The notes beneath the pieces are model-generated. The model saw nothing but the letters and a program-made list of their open reading frames with translations, ran no database searches and had not been told where the DNA came from. Positions 28,264 to 37,227 of a stretch of 64,000 bases of DNA are shown in pieces; within the stretch, counting starts at the first letter, position 1; every line of letters begins with the position of its first letter. Made by a program: the position numbers and the translations under genes. The DNA comes from Pseudomonas sp. 7SR1 (GTDB taxonomy: Bacteria > Pseudomonadota > Gammaproteobacteria > Pseudomonadales > Pseudomonadaceae): the NCBI RefSeq assembly GCF_900156465.1, contig NZ_LT707064.1, positions 966,001-1,030,000 of the forward strand, read 5' to 3'.

Positions 28264-29156
28264 ACGCTGAACACCGGCACGGGGTTGCACCAACGGTCCT
28301 TATATTCCCGGTCTGCCCGGCCGAAAGAGAAACGCATCGGCTTGCCGAGGGCACGGGCATGCTCCCAGGCCCCTTGGGTATTGAGGAAGCTCAAGACACT
28401 GCCAGGGCTGAACTCACGGGTCTGCGGGTCGACACCGCCGTTGATGTACTCGACGCTGATCCATTCAGGCGCTTCGACGCGATACACCAGTTGAATGGCA
28501 ATCGGCGCATCGTTGAGCAAAATCACCGAACCGATGAGCAGTTCGCGCAGCAATTCGATCACTTCGCCCATGCGCTCGGCTCCGGTGGCCGCAAAACCCC
28601 AGCGACGCAGGAACAGATCACAGTAGATCGCGGCCAGCTCGTCGCTGGAGAACGCTTCGACCGGCCTAACCACACCACCAGCCTCTTCCAGCAAACGCAA
28701 CTCGCGACGCTGGTTATAGCGAAACTTCTTCGACAGTTCTTCCGGCGTGCGGGCCATGGCCAGCTGTTCTTTTTGTGGCTTCAAGCCACTGAAACGTCCT
28801 TCGTTGAGGGCCGACAGGTAACGTCCACGATGACGCAACGGTGCCAGGGCATCGGGCGCCGCCGGCAGGATCAGCTCGGCATTGCCCAGGTCGAACAGGC
28901 CTTTCTTGCCGCTGCGCTTGAGCACGTCCTTGGACAACGCCAGGTCGCGCCCCCAGGTGGGAATCGCCGCCTTGAGCTCACCCTGCTGCTCATAGGCCAG
29001 GTATCGCACGGGGATGCCAGCCAGGGCCGCGAGGCGCTCCACCACCATGGGATGGGTTGCCACGCTGCCACCAAAACGTTGCCAGGCCTGGGCATAGACC
29101 GAAGCGTCTACGGCTGTCCAACCGCGTTCGCGCCAGCCTTGAAATCGATTGAACAT
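28260..29156 (-). CDS. Mig-14-like GNAT-fold protein
   Basis: A 298-aa protein that matches the Mig-14 family (PA5003 homologue). It contains LSKKFRYNQRRELRLLEEAG, typical of the FemX/GNAT-like acyltransferase fold, and ends in FSFGRADREYKDRW. In Salmonella, Mig-14 contributes to antimicrobial peptide resistance, and a role in LPS modification has been suggested. It overlaps wapH by 1 bp and dnpA by 4 bp, so all three are one translational unit. The donor substrate is unknown. Confidence 0.85.
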   Translation of the reverse strand: MFNRFQGWRERGWTAVDASVYAQAWQRFGGSVATHPMVVERLAALAGIPVRYLAYEQQGELKAAIPTWGRDLALSKDVLKRSGKKGLFDLGNAELILPAAPDALAPLRHRGRYLSALNEGRFSGLKPQKEQLAMARTPEELSKKFRYNQRRELRLLEEAGGVVRPVEAFSSDELAAIYCDLFLRRWGFAATGAERMGEVIELLRELLIGSVILLNDAPIAIQLVYRVEAPEWISVEYINGGVDPQTREFSPGSVLSFLNTQGAWEHARALGKPMRFSFGRADREYKDRWCNPVPVFSV

Positions 29157-30286
29157 CAGGCCCCCGGCGCCAGTTCGGTCACTTGTGGCAGACGCCAGAA
29201 AGCCTCGCGTACGGCGCGATCCGAGAAGCGTTCACGCAAGCGGTCGAGCATCAGTTCGGCACATTGACGACGCTGCAGATCGTCCATGGCCGCCAGGTGC
29301 TGCAGCCCCTGGGCCATATGCTCGGCGTCACCCAGCGGGAACAGGATGCCCACGCCCTCGACCACCTCCTTCGCCCCGCCACAGGCGGTGGCCAGCAATG
29401 GCACGCCGGCGGCCATGGCTTCGAGCAATACCATGCCGAACGGTTCGTGATCGGAACTCAGGGCAAACACATCGAAGGCGCGAAAATAGCGACGCGCCTC
29501 GGGCACCTGACCGAGAAACAGCACACGGTCGGCAATGCCCAGTTCCAGGGACAGCTCTCGAAGGTCTTTCTCCAGTCGCCCCTTGCCGAGAATCGCCAGC
29601 TGGCTGTTGCCAGGCAGATGCGCCAGCGCCGCGGCGAAACCTCGCAATAGCGTAGCCTGGTCCTTGTCCGGGTGCAGGCGGCCGACATTGCCGATGATCC
29701 AGGCGTTCGAATCCAGCCCGAGGGTCTGCCGCGCCTCATCCCGGGAAAGCAGGCTGGCCTGCGTCGCGTCGAGGTCAATACGGTTGTAGAGGGTCTGGAT
29801 CCGGCTGGCCGGCCATTTCGGCAGACAGCGACGCAGGTCGTCGCGCACCGCATCAGAGACGCCAAGCAAGCTCAAGCGCTTGCGGTAGACATGGGCGAAC
29901 AGCCGGCGGGTCCGCCGCTGATAGTCCCCAAAGGCATGGTGCACGCCTATCACCGGCAGACGGGTGCCCAGCAGGGCGATATAGATTGGCTTGAAGCGGT
30001 GAGCAATGCAGAAACTGAAATTGCGTGAGGCGGCGATCCTGCGCAGATCGGCGATGGCGCCCAGCTTCAGGCCGCGCACGGCACTGGAGCTGTATTCCAT
30101 GAACAGCACCTCGTCCGAGGCACAGCCGGCGGCGACCTCGGCGTCGGCAGCGCCGGTGAGGAACACCGTGGTCACGCGATAGCCAGTGCCGGCGAACAGA
30201 CTGGCGTATTGACGGGCACAGTCGAGGAACGGCCCGTCATAACCGTGGCAGAACTGCAGCACATGTCGCTCAGCCGAGCGTGTCAT
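29156..30286 (-). CDS. wapH: Core LPS glycosyltransferase WapH
   Basis: A 376-aa GT4 glycosyltransferase of the LPS core. The donor domain carries IIGNVGRLHPDKDQATLLRG and SSDHEPFGMVLLEAMAAG with the EX7E catalytic pair. It sits next to the carbamoyltransferase, as PA5004 does in PAO1, and overlaps its end by 17 bp. WapH is thought to add a glucose residue in the outer core; that assignment rests on P. aeruginosa work and position. Confidence 0.85.
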   Translation of the reverse strand: MTRSAERHVLQFCHGYDGPFLDCARQYASLFAGTGYRVTTVFLTGAADAEVAAGCASDEVLFMEYSSSAVRGLKLGAIADLRRIAASRNFSFCIAHRFKPIYIALLGTRLPVIGVHHAFGDYQRRTRRLFAHVYRKRLSLLGVSDAVRDDLRRCLPKWPASRIQTLYNRIDLDATQASLLSRDEARQTLGLDSNAWIIGNVGRLHPDKDQATLLRGFAAALAHLPGNSQLAILGKGRLEKDLRELSLELGIADRVLFLGQVPEARRYFRAFDVFALSSDHEPFGMVLLEAMAAGVPLLATACGGAKEVVEGVGILFPLGDAEHMAQGLQHLAAMDDLQRRQCAELMLDRLRERFSDRAVREAFWRLPQVTELAPGA

Positions 30287-32027
30287 AAGCGTCCACGCCG
30301 TCTTTGACCACCAGGATGTCTTCCATGATCAGGTACTGCAGGTCGGAACCATAGAACATGTTCAGCGCATCGGTGGGCGAGCAGATCATCGGTTCGCCAC
30401 GACGGTTGAGCGAAGTGTTCAAGGACACGCCATTGCCCGTCAGCACTTCGAGGGCCTTCATCATGTCGTAGTAGCGCGGGTTGTATTCGCGCTTGAGCAC
30501 CTGGGCACGGGACGTACCGTCCTCATGGACGACTTCCGGTACGCGGGTCTTCCATTCCTCGGCCACTTCGAAAGTGAAGGTCATGAACGGCGCGGGGTGA
30601 TCGACCTTGATCATCTGCGGCGCGACGGTGTCGAGCATCGAAGGGCAGAAGGGCCTCCAGCGCTCGCGGAACTTGATCTGCTCATTGATGCGATCGGCCA
30701 CGCCAGTGGCGCTCGGGCAACCGATGATCGAGCGACCACCCAGGGCACGCGGACCGAACTCCATGCGCCCCTGGAACCAGGCCACCGGATTGCCGTCGAC
30801 CATGATCCGGGCGATGCGCTCGGGCGTGTTGTCGATCTTGCGCCACGCCGGTCTGCTTGGATGACGGGCACACGCGGCGATCACGTCTTCGTTGCTGTAG
30901 GCTGGGCCGAGGTAGACATGCTCCATCTTCTCCACCGGTACGCCGCGAGCGTGGGACACATAGGCTGCCGCCCCCACTGCGGTGCCGGCGTCGCCGGAGG
31001 CCGGTTGCACGAACAGTTCCTTGACGTCGTCGCGGGCGATGATCTTCTGGTTCAGCTTGACGTTCAAGGCGCAGCCGCCGGCGAACGCCAGCTTGCCGGT
31101 TTCCTTGAGTATGTCGCCCAGGTAGTGATCGATCATCTGCAGCGCGAGCTTCTCGAACAGCGCCTGCATACTGGCCGCGTAGTGAATGTACGGCTCGTCG
31201 GCGATGTCGCCTTCACGTTTCGGGCCGAGCCATTCGATCAGCTTCGGCGAGAAGTAGAAGCCCTTGCCCTTCTCTTTGTAGCGACGCAGGCCGATCACGT
31301 TGGCGTAGTCGGTGTTGATCACCAGCTCGCCATTCTCGAACGAGGCCAGGCGCGAGAAATCGTACTTGCTGGCGTCGCCATAGGGCGCCATGCCCATGAC
31401 CTTGAATTCGCCATCGAGCATCTCGAACCCGAGGAACTCGGTAATGGCGCCGTACAGGCCGCCCAAGGAGTCCGGATCGTAGAATTCCTTGATCTTGTGG
31501 ATCTTGCCGTTTTCGCCGTAGCCGAAAAAGGTCGTGGCGTACTCACCCTTGCCGTCGATGCCCAGGATCGCGGTCTTTTCCTGGAAGCCTGAGCAGTGAT
31601 AGGCGCTGGAGGCGTGGGCCAAGTGGTGCTCGACCGGCTCGATCTTGATTTTCTTCGGGTCGAAGCCCAGTTGCTCCAGGCACCAGACGATCTTGCGGCG
31701 ATAGCGCTTGTAGCGGCGGTTCCCCATCAGAATCGCGTCGAGGGCGCGGTCCGGGGCGTACCAGTAACGCTTGGCGTAATGCCAGCGAGCCTCGCCGAAC
31801 AGGCTGATCGGGGCGAATGGAATCGCCACCACATCGACGTCGGAAGGCTTGATGCCGGCCTGCTCCAGGCAGAACTTCGCCGACTCGTAGGGCATGCGGT
31901 TCTTTGCATGTTTATCGCGTACGAAGCGCTCTTCCTCGGCCGCCGCGATCAGCTTGCCGTCTATGTACAGCGCTGCGGAAGGATCATGGCTAAGGGCGCC
32001 GGACAGGCCAAGAATCGTCAATGCCAC
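30270..32027 (-). CDS. wapO: LPS core carbamoyltransferase (NodU/CmcH type) WapO
   Basis: A 585-aa O-carbamoyltransferase that transfers a carbamoyl group from carbamoyl phosphate to a core sugar (7-O-carbamoyl-heptose II in P. aeruginosa). The N-terminal Kae1-like domain has HHLAHASSAYH at 134-144, the metal-binding histidines, and later AFAGGCALNVKLN and GDAGTAVGAA. The C-terminal YrdC-like domain includes EFGPRALGGRSI. It has its own 335-bp upstream region, so it probably starts the transcription unit wapO-wapH-mig14-dnpA. Confidence 0.9.
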   Translation of the reverse strand: MALTILGLSGALSHDPSAALYIDGKLIAAAEEERFVRDKHAKNRMPYESAKFCLEQAGIKPSDVDVVAIPFAPISLFGEARWHYAKRYWYAPDRALDAILMGNRRYKRYRRKIVWCLEQLGFDPKKIKIEPVEHHLAHASSAYHCSGFQEKTAILGIDGKGEYATTFFGYGENGKIHKIKEFYDPDSLGGLYGAITEFLGFEMLDGEFKVMGMAPYGDASKYDFSRLASFENGELVINTDYANVIGLRRYKEKGKGFYFSPKLIEWLGPKREGDIADEPYIHYAASMQALFEKLALQMIDHYLGDILKETGKLAFAGGCALNVKLNQKIIARDDVKELFVQPASGDAGTAVGAAAYVSHARGVPVEKMEHVYLGPAYSNEDVIAACARHPSRPAWRKIDNTPERIARIMVDGNPVAWFQGRMEFGPRALGGRSIIGCPSATGVADRINEQIKFRERWRPFCPSMLDTVAPQMIKVDHPAPFMTFTFEVAEEWKTRVPEVVHEDGTSRAQVLKREYNPRYYDMMKALEVLTGNGVSLNTSLNRRGEPMICSPTDALNMFYGSDLQYLIMEDILVVKDGVDAYDTLG

Positions 32028-32362
32028 AGGGGTCTAGCCTCTTATGTCTGCATGTGGGCGCCAAGCGCCGCGAAAAAATGATGTGCCACGTGCCGGGGCG
32101 CGGGGCAGCTAAAGGGCGGGATTATAGCTTAAAAGCGATCCTAAGCCTCTAGCAGTGAGTGGCAAGCCTGGGACGCACTGTTCGGAGGGGCCACGGCAAG
32201 CCGGCGCCTGGGACTTGTGGGGAGGGGATCCATCGGCCTGGCTGCGAAGCAGTCCCCAAATCGGCGGCCTGGTTGCGCTCAACGGGTTTGGGGTCGCGGC
32301 GCGACTCAACGGGAATCCCCTCGCCACCAGGACTGCATCCGACTGCCGGCGTACGCTGCTCG
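32028..32362. other. 335-bp gap between wapQ and wapO
   Basis: The gap contains several imperfect repeats of GGGGATCC/AACGGG type and the CCCCTCGCCACC core seen in other gaps of this window. The promoter of wapO should lie here. I cannot identify a convincing -35/-10 pair, and no gene is supported. Confidence 0.4.
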
Positions 32363-33817
32363 CTAGGACGAGGCGCTATCGATTGTTCTGGGCAACCGCT
32401 GGTCAATCACCCGGTACAAGGCGCTGCCCTCAGGCCAGTTGCGCATGAACCGGGCCCGGTCACGTGCGTAGGCCGGGGCGAAGCTGGCGTGGGTGCGGTG
32501 CTGGCACATCGAGTCCAGGTCGATCAGCGCCCAGCGGTCGTGCTGCCAGAACAGGTTGTGACCCTTGAGGTCGCCGTGGCTGATGCGCTCGCGGATCAGG
32601 TCGGCGAACAGACGGTCCAGCGCCAGCAATTCGGGCTCCGGCGCTTCACCGCTTTCCATGTAGGGTGTGAAGCGCTCGATGATGTCGGGCCCAGGCAGGT
32701 AATCGGTCACCAGGTACGCACCGCGACGCAGCCACAGGAAACGCTTTTCCAGCAATGCCAGCGGCTTGGGCGTGGCGATGCCGAGGAAGGCCAGGCGATG
32801 GCCTTCGCGCCAGGAATGCCAGGCACGGCTGGGGCGCCAGAAGCGCTTGAGCCAGTGGGCGAAATTCTTGATGTTGTAGCGCTTGATCACCAGGGGACGA
32901 CCGTCCACTTCGACTTTGCCAACACTGGCCGCGCCACCGGTCTTGTACAGGTGTCCCTGGTCAAGCAAGGCATCCGCCTGCGCCAGGACCGGTGCCATGG
33001 CTGCCTCCTCGTCACGACGGATCGCCCGCAGGCCGAACGGTCCCCGTTGCACACTGAACAGGCTGCATTCGCGACCGATCTTCTCCAGGAAATCTTTCAG
33101 GCGCCAGGCCTGCACCTTGTCGATCTGTTTCTGCAGCGCTTCCATGGGCAGCGCGTGCTCGGCGTTACCGAGCAGGTAATGCACCAGCAGTTCCTCGTTG
33201 AACGGCTCGATGGACTTGGGTAGCTGGGCAAAGAACACCCCGAGGTTCTCCAGCACCTTCTGTCGCGACAAGGGTTGCCCAGGGGTTTCGGCGCGGATGC
33301 CGGCACCGTCGATCAGATAGAGCTTGCCGCCATGACGCAGCAGGTTGTCCAGATGAAGATCTTCCTGCCACAGGCCTTTGCTGTGCAGCTGGGCAATGGC
33401 GCCCAAGGCCTCGGCCAGCACAGCCGTCTGCTCGTCCGCCAGCAAGGGCAGGTGCTCGACCTGCTTCCAGGCATCCGCCAGGCTCTCGGCCTCTTCGAGC
33501 AACTCGAACAGCAACCAGCCGCCCTCACCTTCTTTCAGGCCATCGGCAAGCAATAGCGGAGTGGTCAAGCCCTGCTCGGCCAGCAAGCGCACGCCCTGCA
33601 ATTCTCGCTGGAAGTGCCGGGCGGCCTTGCTGCCCACCAGCAACTTGGCCAACACCGGCCGGCCGCGCCACACACCGGCACCGACATAACGCTGCCCCGG
33701 CAACACTCGCAACAGCGTCAGCAGCTGCAGTTGCGCCGGCCCGGCGGCGTCCGCCAATTCCAGGCTCAGCGGCAGGACCGGGCTGCGGCCGGCATCTTTC
33801 AGTTCGGACAATTGCAT
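32363..33817 (-). CDS. wapQ: LPS core kinase WapQ, with two kinase-like domains
   Basis: A 484-aa protein with two kinase-like domains. The first has a catalytic loop QEDLHLDNLL followed by LYLIDGAGI. The second has SHGDLKGHNLFW followed by WALIDLDSM, each supplying the Asp and Asn of the HxD/N and DxD-like sites. It corresponds to PA5006 and is thought to phosphorylate inner-core heptose. The ATG at 33817 overlaps the stop of the upstream gene (TGATG). It is the last gene of the run that starts at waaF. Confidence 0.85.
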   Translation of the reverse strand: MQLSELKDAGRSPVLPLSLELADAAGPAQLQLLTLLRVLPGQRYVGAGVWRGRPVLAKLLVGSKAARHFQRELQGVRLLAEQGLTTPLLLADGLKEGEGGWLLFELLEEAESLADAWKQVEHLPLLADEQTAVLAEALGAIAQLHSKGLWQEDLHLDNLLRHGGKLYLIDGAGIRAETPGQPLSRQKVLENLGVFFAQLPKSIEPFNEELLVHYLLGNAEHALPMEALQKQIDKVQAWRLKDFLEKIGRECSLFSVQRGPFGLRAIRRDEEAAMAPVLAQADALLDQGHLYKTGGAASVGKVEVDGRPLVIKRYNIKNFAHWLKRFWRPSRAWHSWREGHRLAFLGIATPKPLALLEKRFLWLRRGAYLVTDYLPGPDIIERFTPYMESGEAPEPELLALDRLFADLIRERISHGDLKGHNLFWQHDRWALIDLDSMCQHRTHASFAPAYARDRARFMRNWPEGSALYRVIDQRLPRTIDSASS

Positions 33818-34569
33818 CAATGGGCTTCCTTGTGGCTGCGCCGGGCGGTAAGGCGGCTCATCCAGCTATCGACCAGTGCCCCTTCGATCGGCTGGTCCAG
33901 ATAGGCAGACAGTAGCTCGCGCACGTCGTTGTCATTCCAGGCGCGAGCGCGACGCAGCAAGGGCTCCAGATCCTTGACCCGGTCGCGCTGGCCGAACAGC
34001 AGTGGTCGAGTCTTCTCCAGATCGATCAACCGGGCCTGGTAGCCGTTCGCGATCGCCTGCAGGAAGATGTGCTTGGGATAGAAACAGCCATGGACCTGAC
34101 GCATGCCGTGCAGGCGCCGCGCCAATTGGCCGCAGGCCTGCAGGATGGCGCAGCGTTGCGCTACCGTCAGCGCCGGCCAGCGATGCAATAACGAATCCAG
34201 GTCGTCCCAGCCGTCGAGCGCCCGGGTCAGCAGGATCGCACGCACCTCGCCGTCCACCTTGCGCTGGCCGTAGAACACTGCTTGCAGCGCCGGGATCCCC
34301 AGTTCGCGATATCGGCTGATATTGCGAAACTCCCGGGAAAAGCTCGGCTCGCCGAAGGGATGGGACCAGGTTCGAGTCAGGTAATTGCTCTGGCGCTTGA
34401 GGTAATAGCCCTGCCCTTCCAGTTCAAGCCGGAACACGCTGCTCCAGCCCCCGCCCGAGGTATTGGGTTCATCCACGGCGTCCAACTGCCGCGCCCACAG
34501 AGCCTCGAAGCTGTCCAGGCCGTGACGCGCCAGCAAGGGCCGGTCTTCGGCGGCCAGAAAATCAGTCAT
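33817..34569 (-). CDS. InaA-like LPS kinase family protein
   Basis: A 250-aa kinase-like protein of the WaaP/InaA family (PA5007-like). It has GWSSVFRLELEGQGYYLKRQ for nucleotide binding and a catalytic loop HGCFYPKHIFLQ in which the usual Asp is replaced by Cys, followed by ARLIDLEKTRP. The altered loop means activity should not be assumed. It overlaps wapP by 4 bp and wapQ by 1 bp. The substrate is unknown. Confidence 0.82.
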   Translation of the reverse strand: MTDFLAAEDRPLLARHGLDSFEALWARQLDAVDEPNTSGGGWSSVFRLELEGQGYYLKRQSNYLTRTWSHPFGEPSFSREFRNISRYRELGIPALQAVFYGQRKVDGEVRAILLTRALDGWDDLDSLLHRWPALTVAQRCAILQACGQLARRLHGMRQVHGCFYPKHIFLQAIANGYQARLIDLEKTRPLLFGQRDRVKDLEPLLRRARAWNDNDVRELLSAYLDQPIEGALVDSWMSRLTARRSHKEAH

Positions 34570-35300
34570 TCACGCCCCTCGAAAAATCTCACCACATGGC
34601 GGATGCGCTTCTTGTCGCACGCATCGAGCCGGTCACGCTGGCGGTATTGCAGGTAAAAGCGCAGGCGCTGGGTGGCGGACAGGTGATACTTGGCCACTTT
34701 ATCCAGGCATGCCAGGTCTTTGGTGATGCGGTACTTGAGCCAGAAACCACGCCAGAAATCACCGTTGGGACAGTCGATCAGGAACAGTCGCGACTGGTCG
34801 TCCACCAACAGATTGCGCCATTTCAAATCGTTATGGGTGAAACGATGTTCATGCATGATCCGGGTGTACCCCGCCAGTTGCTGGCTCACCTTTTCGACCC
34901 AGGCGCGATCGGCCAGGCGCTGGTCGTGATGCTCGGCCAGGGCGGAAAGGTCCTCGGTATGGGGCAGCTCACGGGTGATCATCGCGCCGCGGGCATAGGC
35001 CGCGCCATGCCGTTCCAGCCCCCAGGCGACGACTTGTGCCGTGGGAATGCCCCATTTGGCGAAACGCTTGAGGTTCTGCCATTCGGACTTGACCCGGGGT
35101 CTGCCCAGGTAGCGCCGCAGGCCCTTGCCGGCCCCGGTGTAACGCTTGACGTAATAGTTCACGCCATTGCGCTGTACCCGGATCACCTCCGACAGCGGGT
35201 CGCGTGTCAGGCGCTCGCCCTCCAGGGCGAACACCGCGTCGAGGCTGCCGAAATCCCGCGCCAGTTCAGCGTAGGCAGGTTCCAGATTCCAGCCCGACAT
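34566..35300 (-). CDS. wapP: LPS core heptose kinase WapP
   Basis: A 244-aa kinase of the LPS core (PA5008-like). It has the phosphate-binding YYVKRYTGAG lysine, a normal catalytic loop THNDLKWRNLL and the metal-binding LFLIDCPNGDF. It probably adds phosphate to heptose II in the inner core. It overlaps waaP by 1 bp and the next gene by 4 bp within the tightly packed run. Confidence 0.9.
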   Translation of the reverse strand: MSGWNLEPAYAELARDFGSLDAVFALEGERLTRDPLSEVIRVQRNGVNYYVKRYTGAGKGLRRYLGRPRVKSEWQNLKRFAKWGIPTAQVVAWGLERHGAAYARGAMITRELPHTEDLSALAEHHDQRLADRAWVEKVSQQLAGYTRIMHEHRFTHNDLKWRNLLVDDQSRLFLIDCPNGDFWRGFWLKYRITKDLACLDKVAKYHLSATQRLRFYLQYRQRDRLDACDKKRIRHVVRFFEGRE

Positions 35301-36106
35301 CAGAGCGCGTCCCCGTACCGTTGTTTACGTGCATAGAGCTTGTTGGCCTTGCCTTCGAGCCAACGCAGCAGCGTGGCTTCTTCGGCGAGGATCCGGCGCA
35401 GCGACTGCTGGAAATAGCCTTTGAGAAAACGCAGCTTGTCACGCTGTGTCAGGCCAATGTCCAACGCCGAGAAATACAGCGCCGCCAGGTCCTTGTTGCG
35501 CCAGCGCCGGGTGATGGCCGGGCGGGTCTGGGCACGGTGCAGGTCGATCACCGACAGTTTGAGATCCGCAGCCGTGACCGGTTTGTCGGTGTGCAGCAGG
35601 AAATGGCAGATGTAGCAGTCTCGATGGTTGACCCCGGCACGGTGCATCATGCCGGTCATGCGTGCCACCTCGGCGATCAGGGCCCGCTTGAGTGCCGGTT
35701 GCGGCGGCTGCCTGACCCAGTCGATGCTGAAATCTTCGAGGCTGATGGTAGGCGCCAGCTCCTCGGTGACAATGAAAGAGTGCTGGTCTGCCGGGTTGCT
35801 GCCTTTTTCGCCATAGGCCACGGCCGTCATGGTGGGTACACCGACTTCCTGCAAGCGCTGGATGGCTTTCCATTCCTGCCCCGCCCCCAGGACCGGCAAT
35901 TTGGCAGTCAGCAGGTTCTTGAAGATTTCGCCCCAACCGATTCCCCGGTGGATCTTCACGAAAAAGCCGCGACCGTCCACCTCCGTGCGCAAGGTGCGCC
36001 GGGCTTCCAGTTCGCGATAGACCTCGCCCTTGAGCGCTTCGACTTCGGCGAACGCATCGCGTCCGGCCCAAAGGCTCTTGAACGGTTCGGCCAACATCAC
36101 TTTCAT
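35300..36106 (-). CDS. waaP: LPS core heptose(I) kinase WaaP
   Basis: WaaP (RfaP) phosphorylates O-4 of heptose I on the cytoplasmic face, a step essential in P. aeruginosa for export of full core. The 268-aa protein has FFVKIHRGIGWGEIFKNLL, the catalytic loop NHRDCYICHFLL with Asp, and LSVIDLHRAQ. It overlaps waaG by 4 bp and wapP by 1 bp. The start at 36106 gives the family's usual length. Confidence 0.94.
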   Translation of the reverse strand: MKVMLAEPFKSLWAGRDAFAEVEALKGEVYRELEARRTLRTEVDGRGFFVKIHRGIGWGEIFKNLLTAKLPVLGAGQEWKAIQRLQEVGVPTMTAVAYGEKGSNPADQHSFIVTEELAPTISLEDFSIDWVRQPPQPALKRALIAEVARMTGMMHRAGVNHRDCYICHFLLHTDKPVTAADLKLSVIDLHRAQTRPAITRRWRNKDLAALYFSALDIGLTQRDKLRFLKGYFQQSLRRILAEEATLLRWLEGKANKLYARKQRYGDAL

Positions 36107-37227
36107 TGTGCGTGCTCCGCCAGAATCACGTCGGCCGCGTGCTGCGGCATGCTGTAGAGGTCCGCCGTTTCGGCGAAAGCCAGGCCGTTGCGGCTCCAGG
36201 CAGCCCGCGCCTCGGCGTCGCTCAGCATCCGCTGCAGGTACTCGGTGAGCTGGGCCTGTTCGAACGGCTCGTCCAGCACCAGGCCGCAATCGGCCTCGGC
36301 AATGTAATGAGCGTACCCGCACACCGCGCTGACCAGCACCGGCAAACCGGCCACCAACGCTTCCAACAGCACGGTGCCAGTGTTTTCGTTGTACGCCGGG
36401 TGGATCAACAGGTCGGCCCCTAACAGGAAACGCGGGATGTCACTGCGGCCCTTGAGGAACCGCACGTTGTCGCCCAGACCCAACGCGGCGCTCTGCAGTT
36501 GGAATACCTTGGGGTCGTCCTGGCCGATTACAAACAATCGGGTGCGTTTTTTCAGTTCCGCCGGCAACGCGGCCAGGGCCTTGAGGCTGCGATCCACGCC
36601 CTTGGTCTTGAACCCGGAGCCGATCTGCACCAGCAACAGCTCGTCGTCAGCCAGTTCGAATTCGGCACGGAACGCGGCGCGTATGTCATCGGCATCGGCG
36701 GGCCGTCGGCGATCCTGGGCGATGCCCGGTGGCAGCAGGTGAAAGCGTTCCAGCGGTGTGCCGTAGTGCTTGATGAACAGCGGCTGCTGGACTTCGGAAA
36801 TCATCAGCACATCGGTTTTCGCATCCTTGGCGAACACGGCCCGCTCGTACTCGGCGAAATGCCGGTAGCGGCCCCAGCGCCGGTACAGCGAGTTGCGCAG
36901 GTTCTGCGCCTTGTCTTCGAAACAACCGTCGGCGGCGTAGTACACGTCCAGGCCGGGCATTTTGTTGAAGCCGATCAAACGGTCCACCGGGCGCTTGGCC
37001 AGGTCGGCCTCCATCCACGCACTGAGCTTCTCGTTACGGCGGTGATTGAACAGCGCCTTGACCGGCGCCACCAGCACCTCGAAACCGGGCGGCACGTCTC
37101 CTTCCCAAATCAGCGTGTAGACACGGATCTGGTGACCGCGTCGCTGGCACTCCAGGGCAATGCGCATGAAGTCACGCTGCAGGCCACCGAAAGGGAAGTA
37201 CTTGTACAGGACAAAAGCCAATTGCAT
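36103..37227 (-). CDS. waaG: LPS core glycosyltransferase WaaG
   Basis: WaaG (GT4) adds the first hexose or hexosamine of the outer core to heptose II. The 374-aa protein begins LAFVLYKYFPFGGLQRDFMR, the family's acceptor-side signature, and has the donor motif HPAYNENTGTVLLEALVAGL with the EX7E glutamates. It overlaps waaC by 1 bp and waaP by 4 bp. In P. aeruginosa the transferred sugar is galactosamine. Confidence 0.94.
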   Translation of the reverse strand: MQLAFVLYKYFPFGGLQRDFMRIALECQRRGHQIRVYTLIWEGDVPPGFEVLVAPVKALFNHRRNEKLSAWMEADLAKRPVDRLIGFNKMPGLDVYYAADGCFEDKAQNLRNSLYRRWGRYRHFAEYERAVFAKDAKTDVLMISEVQQPLFIKHYGTPLERFHLLPPGIAQDRRRPADADDIRAAFRAEFELADDELLLVQIGSGFKTKGVDRSLKALAALPAELKKRTRLFVIGQDDPKVFQLQSAALGLGDNVRFLKGRSDIPRFLLGADLLIHPAYNENTGTVLLEALVAGLPVLVSAVCGYAHYIAEADCGLVLDEPFEQAQLTEYLQRMLSDAEARAAWSRNGLAFAETADLYSMPQHAADVILAEHAQ

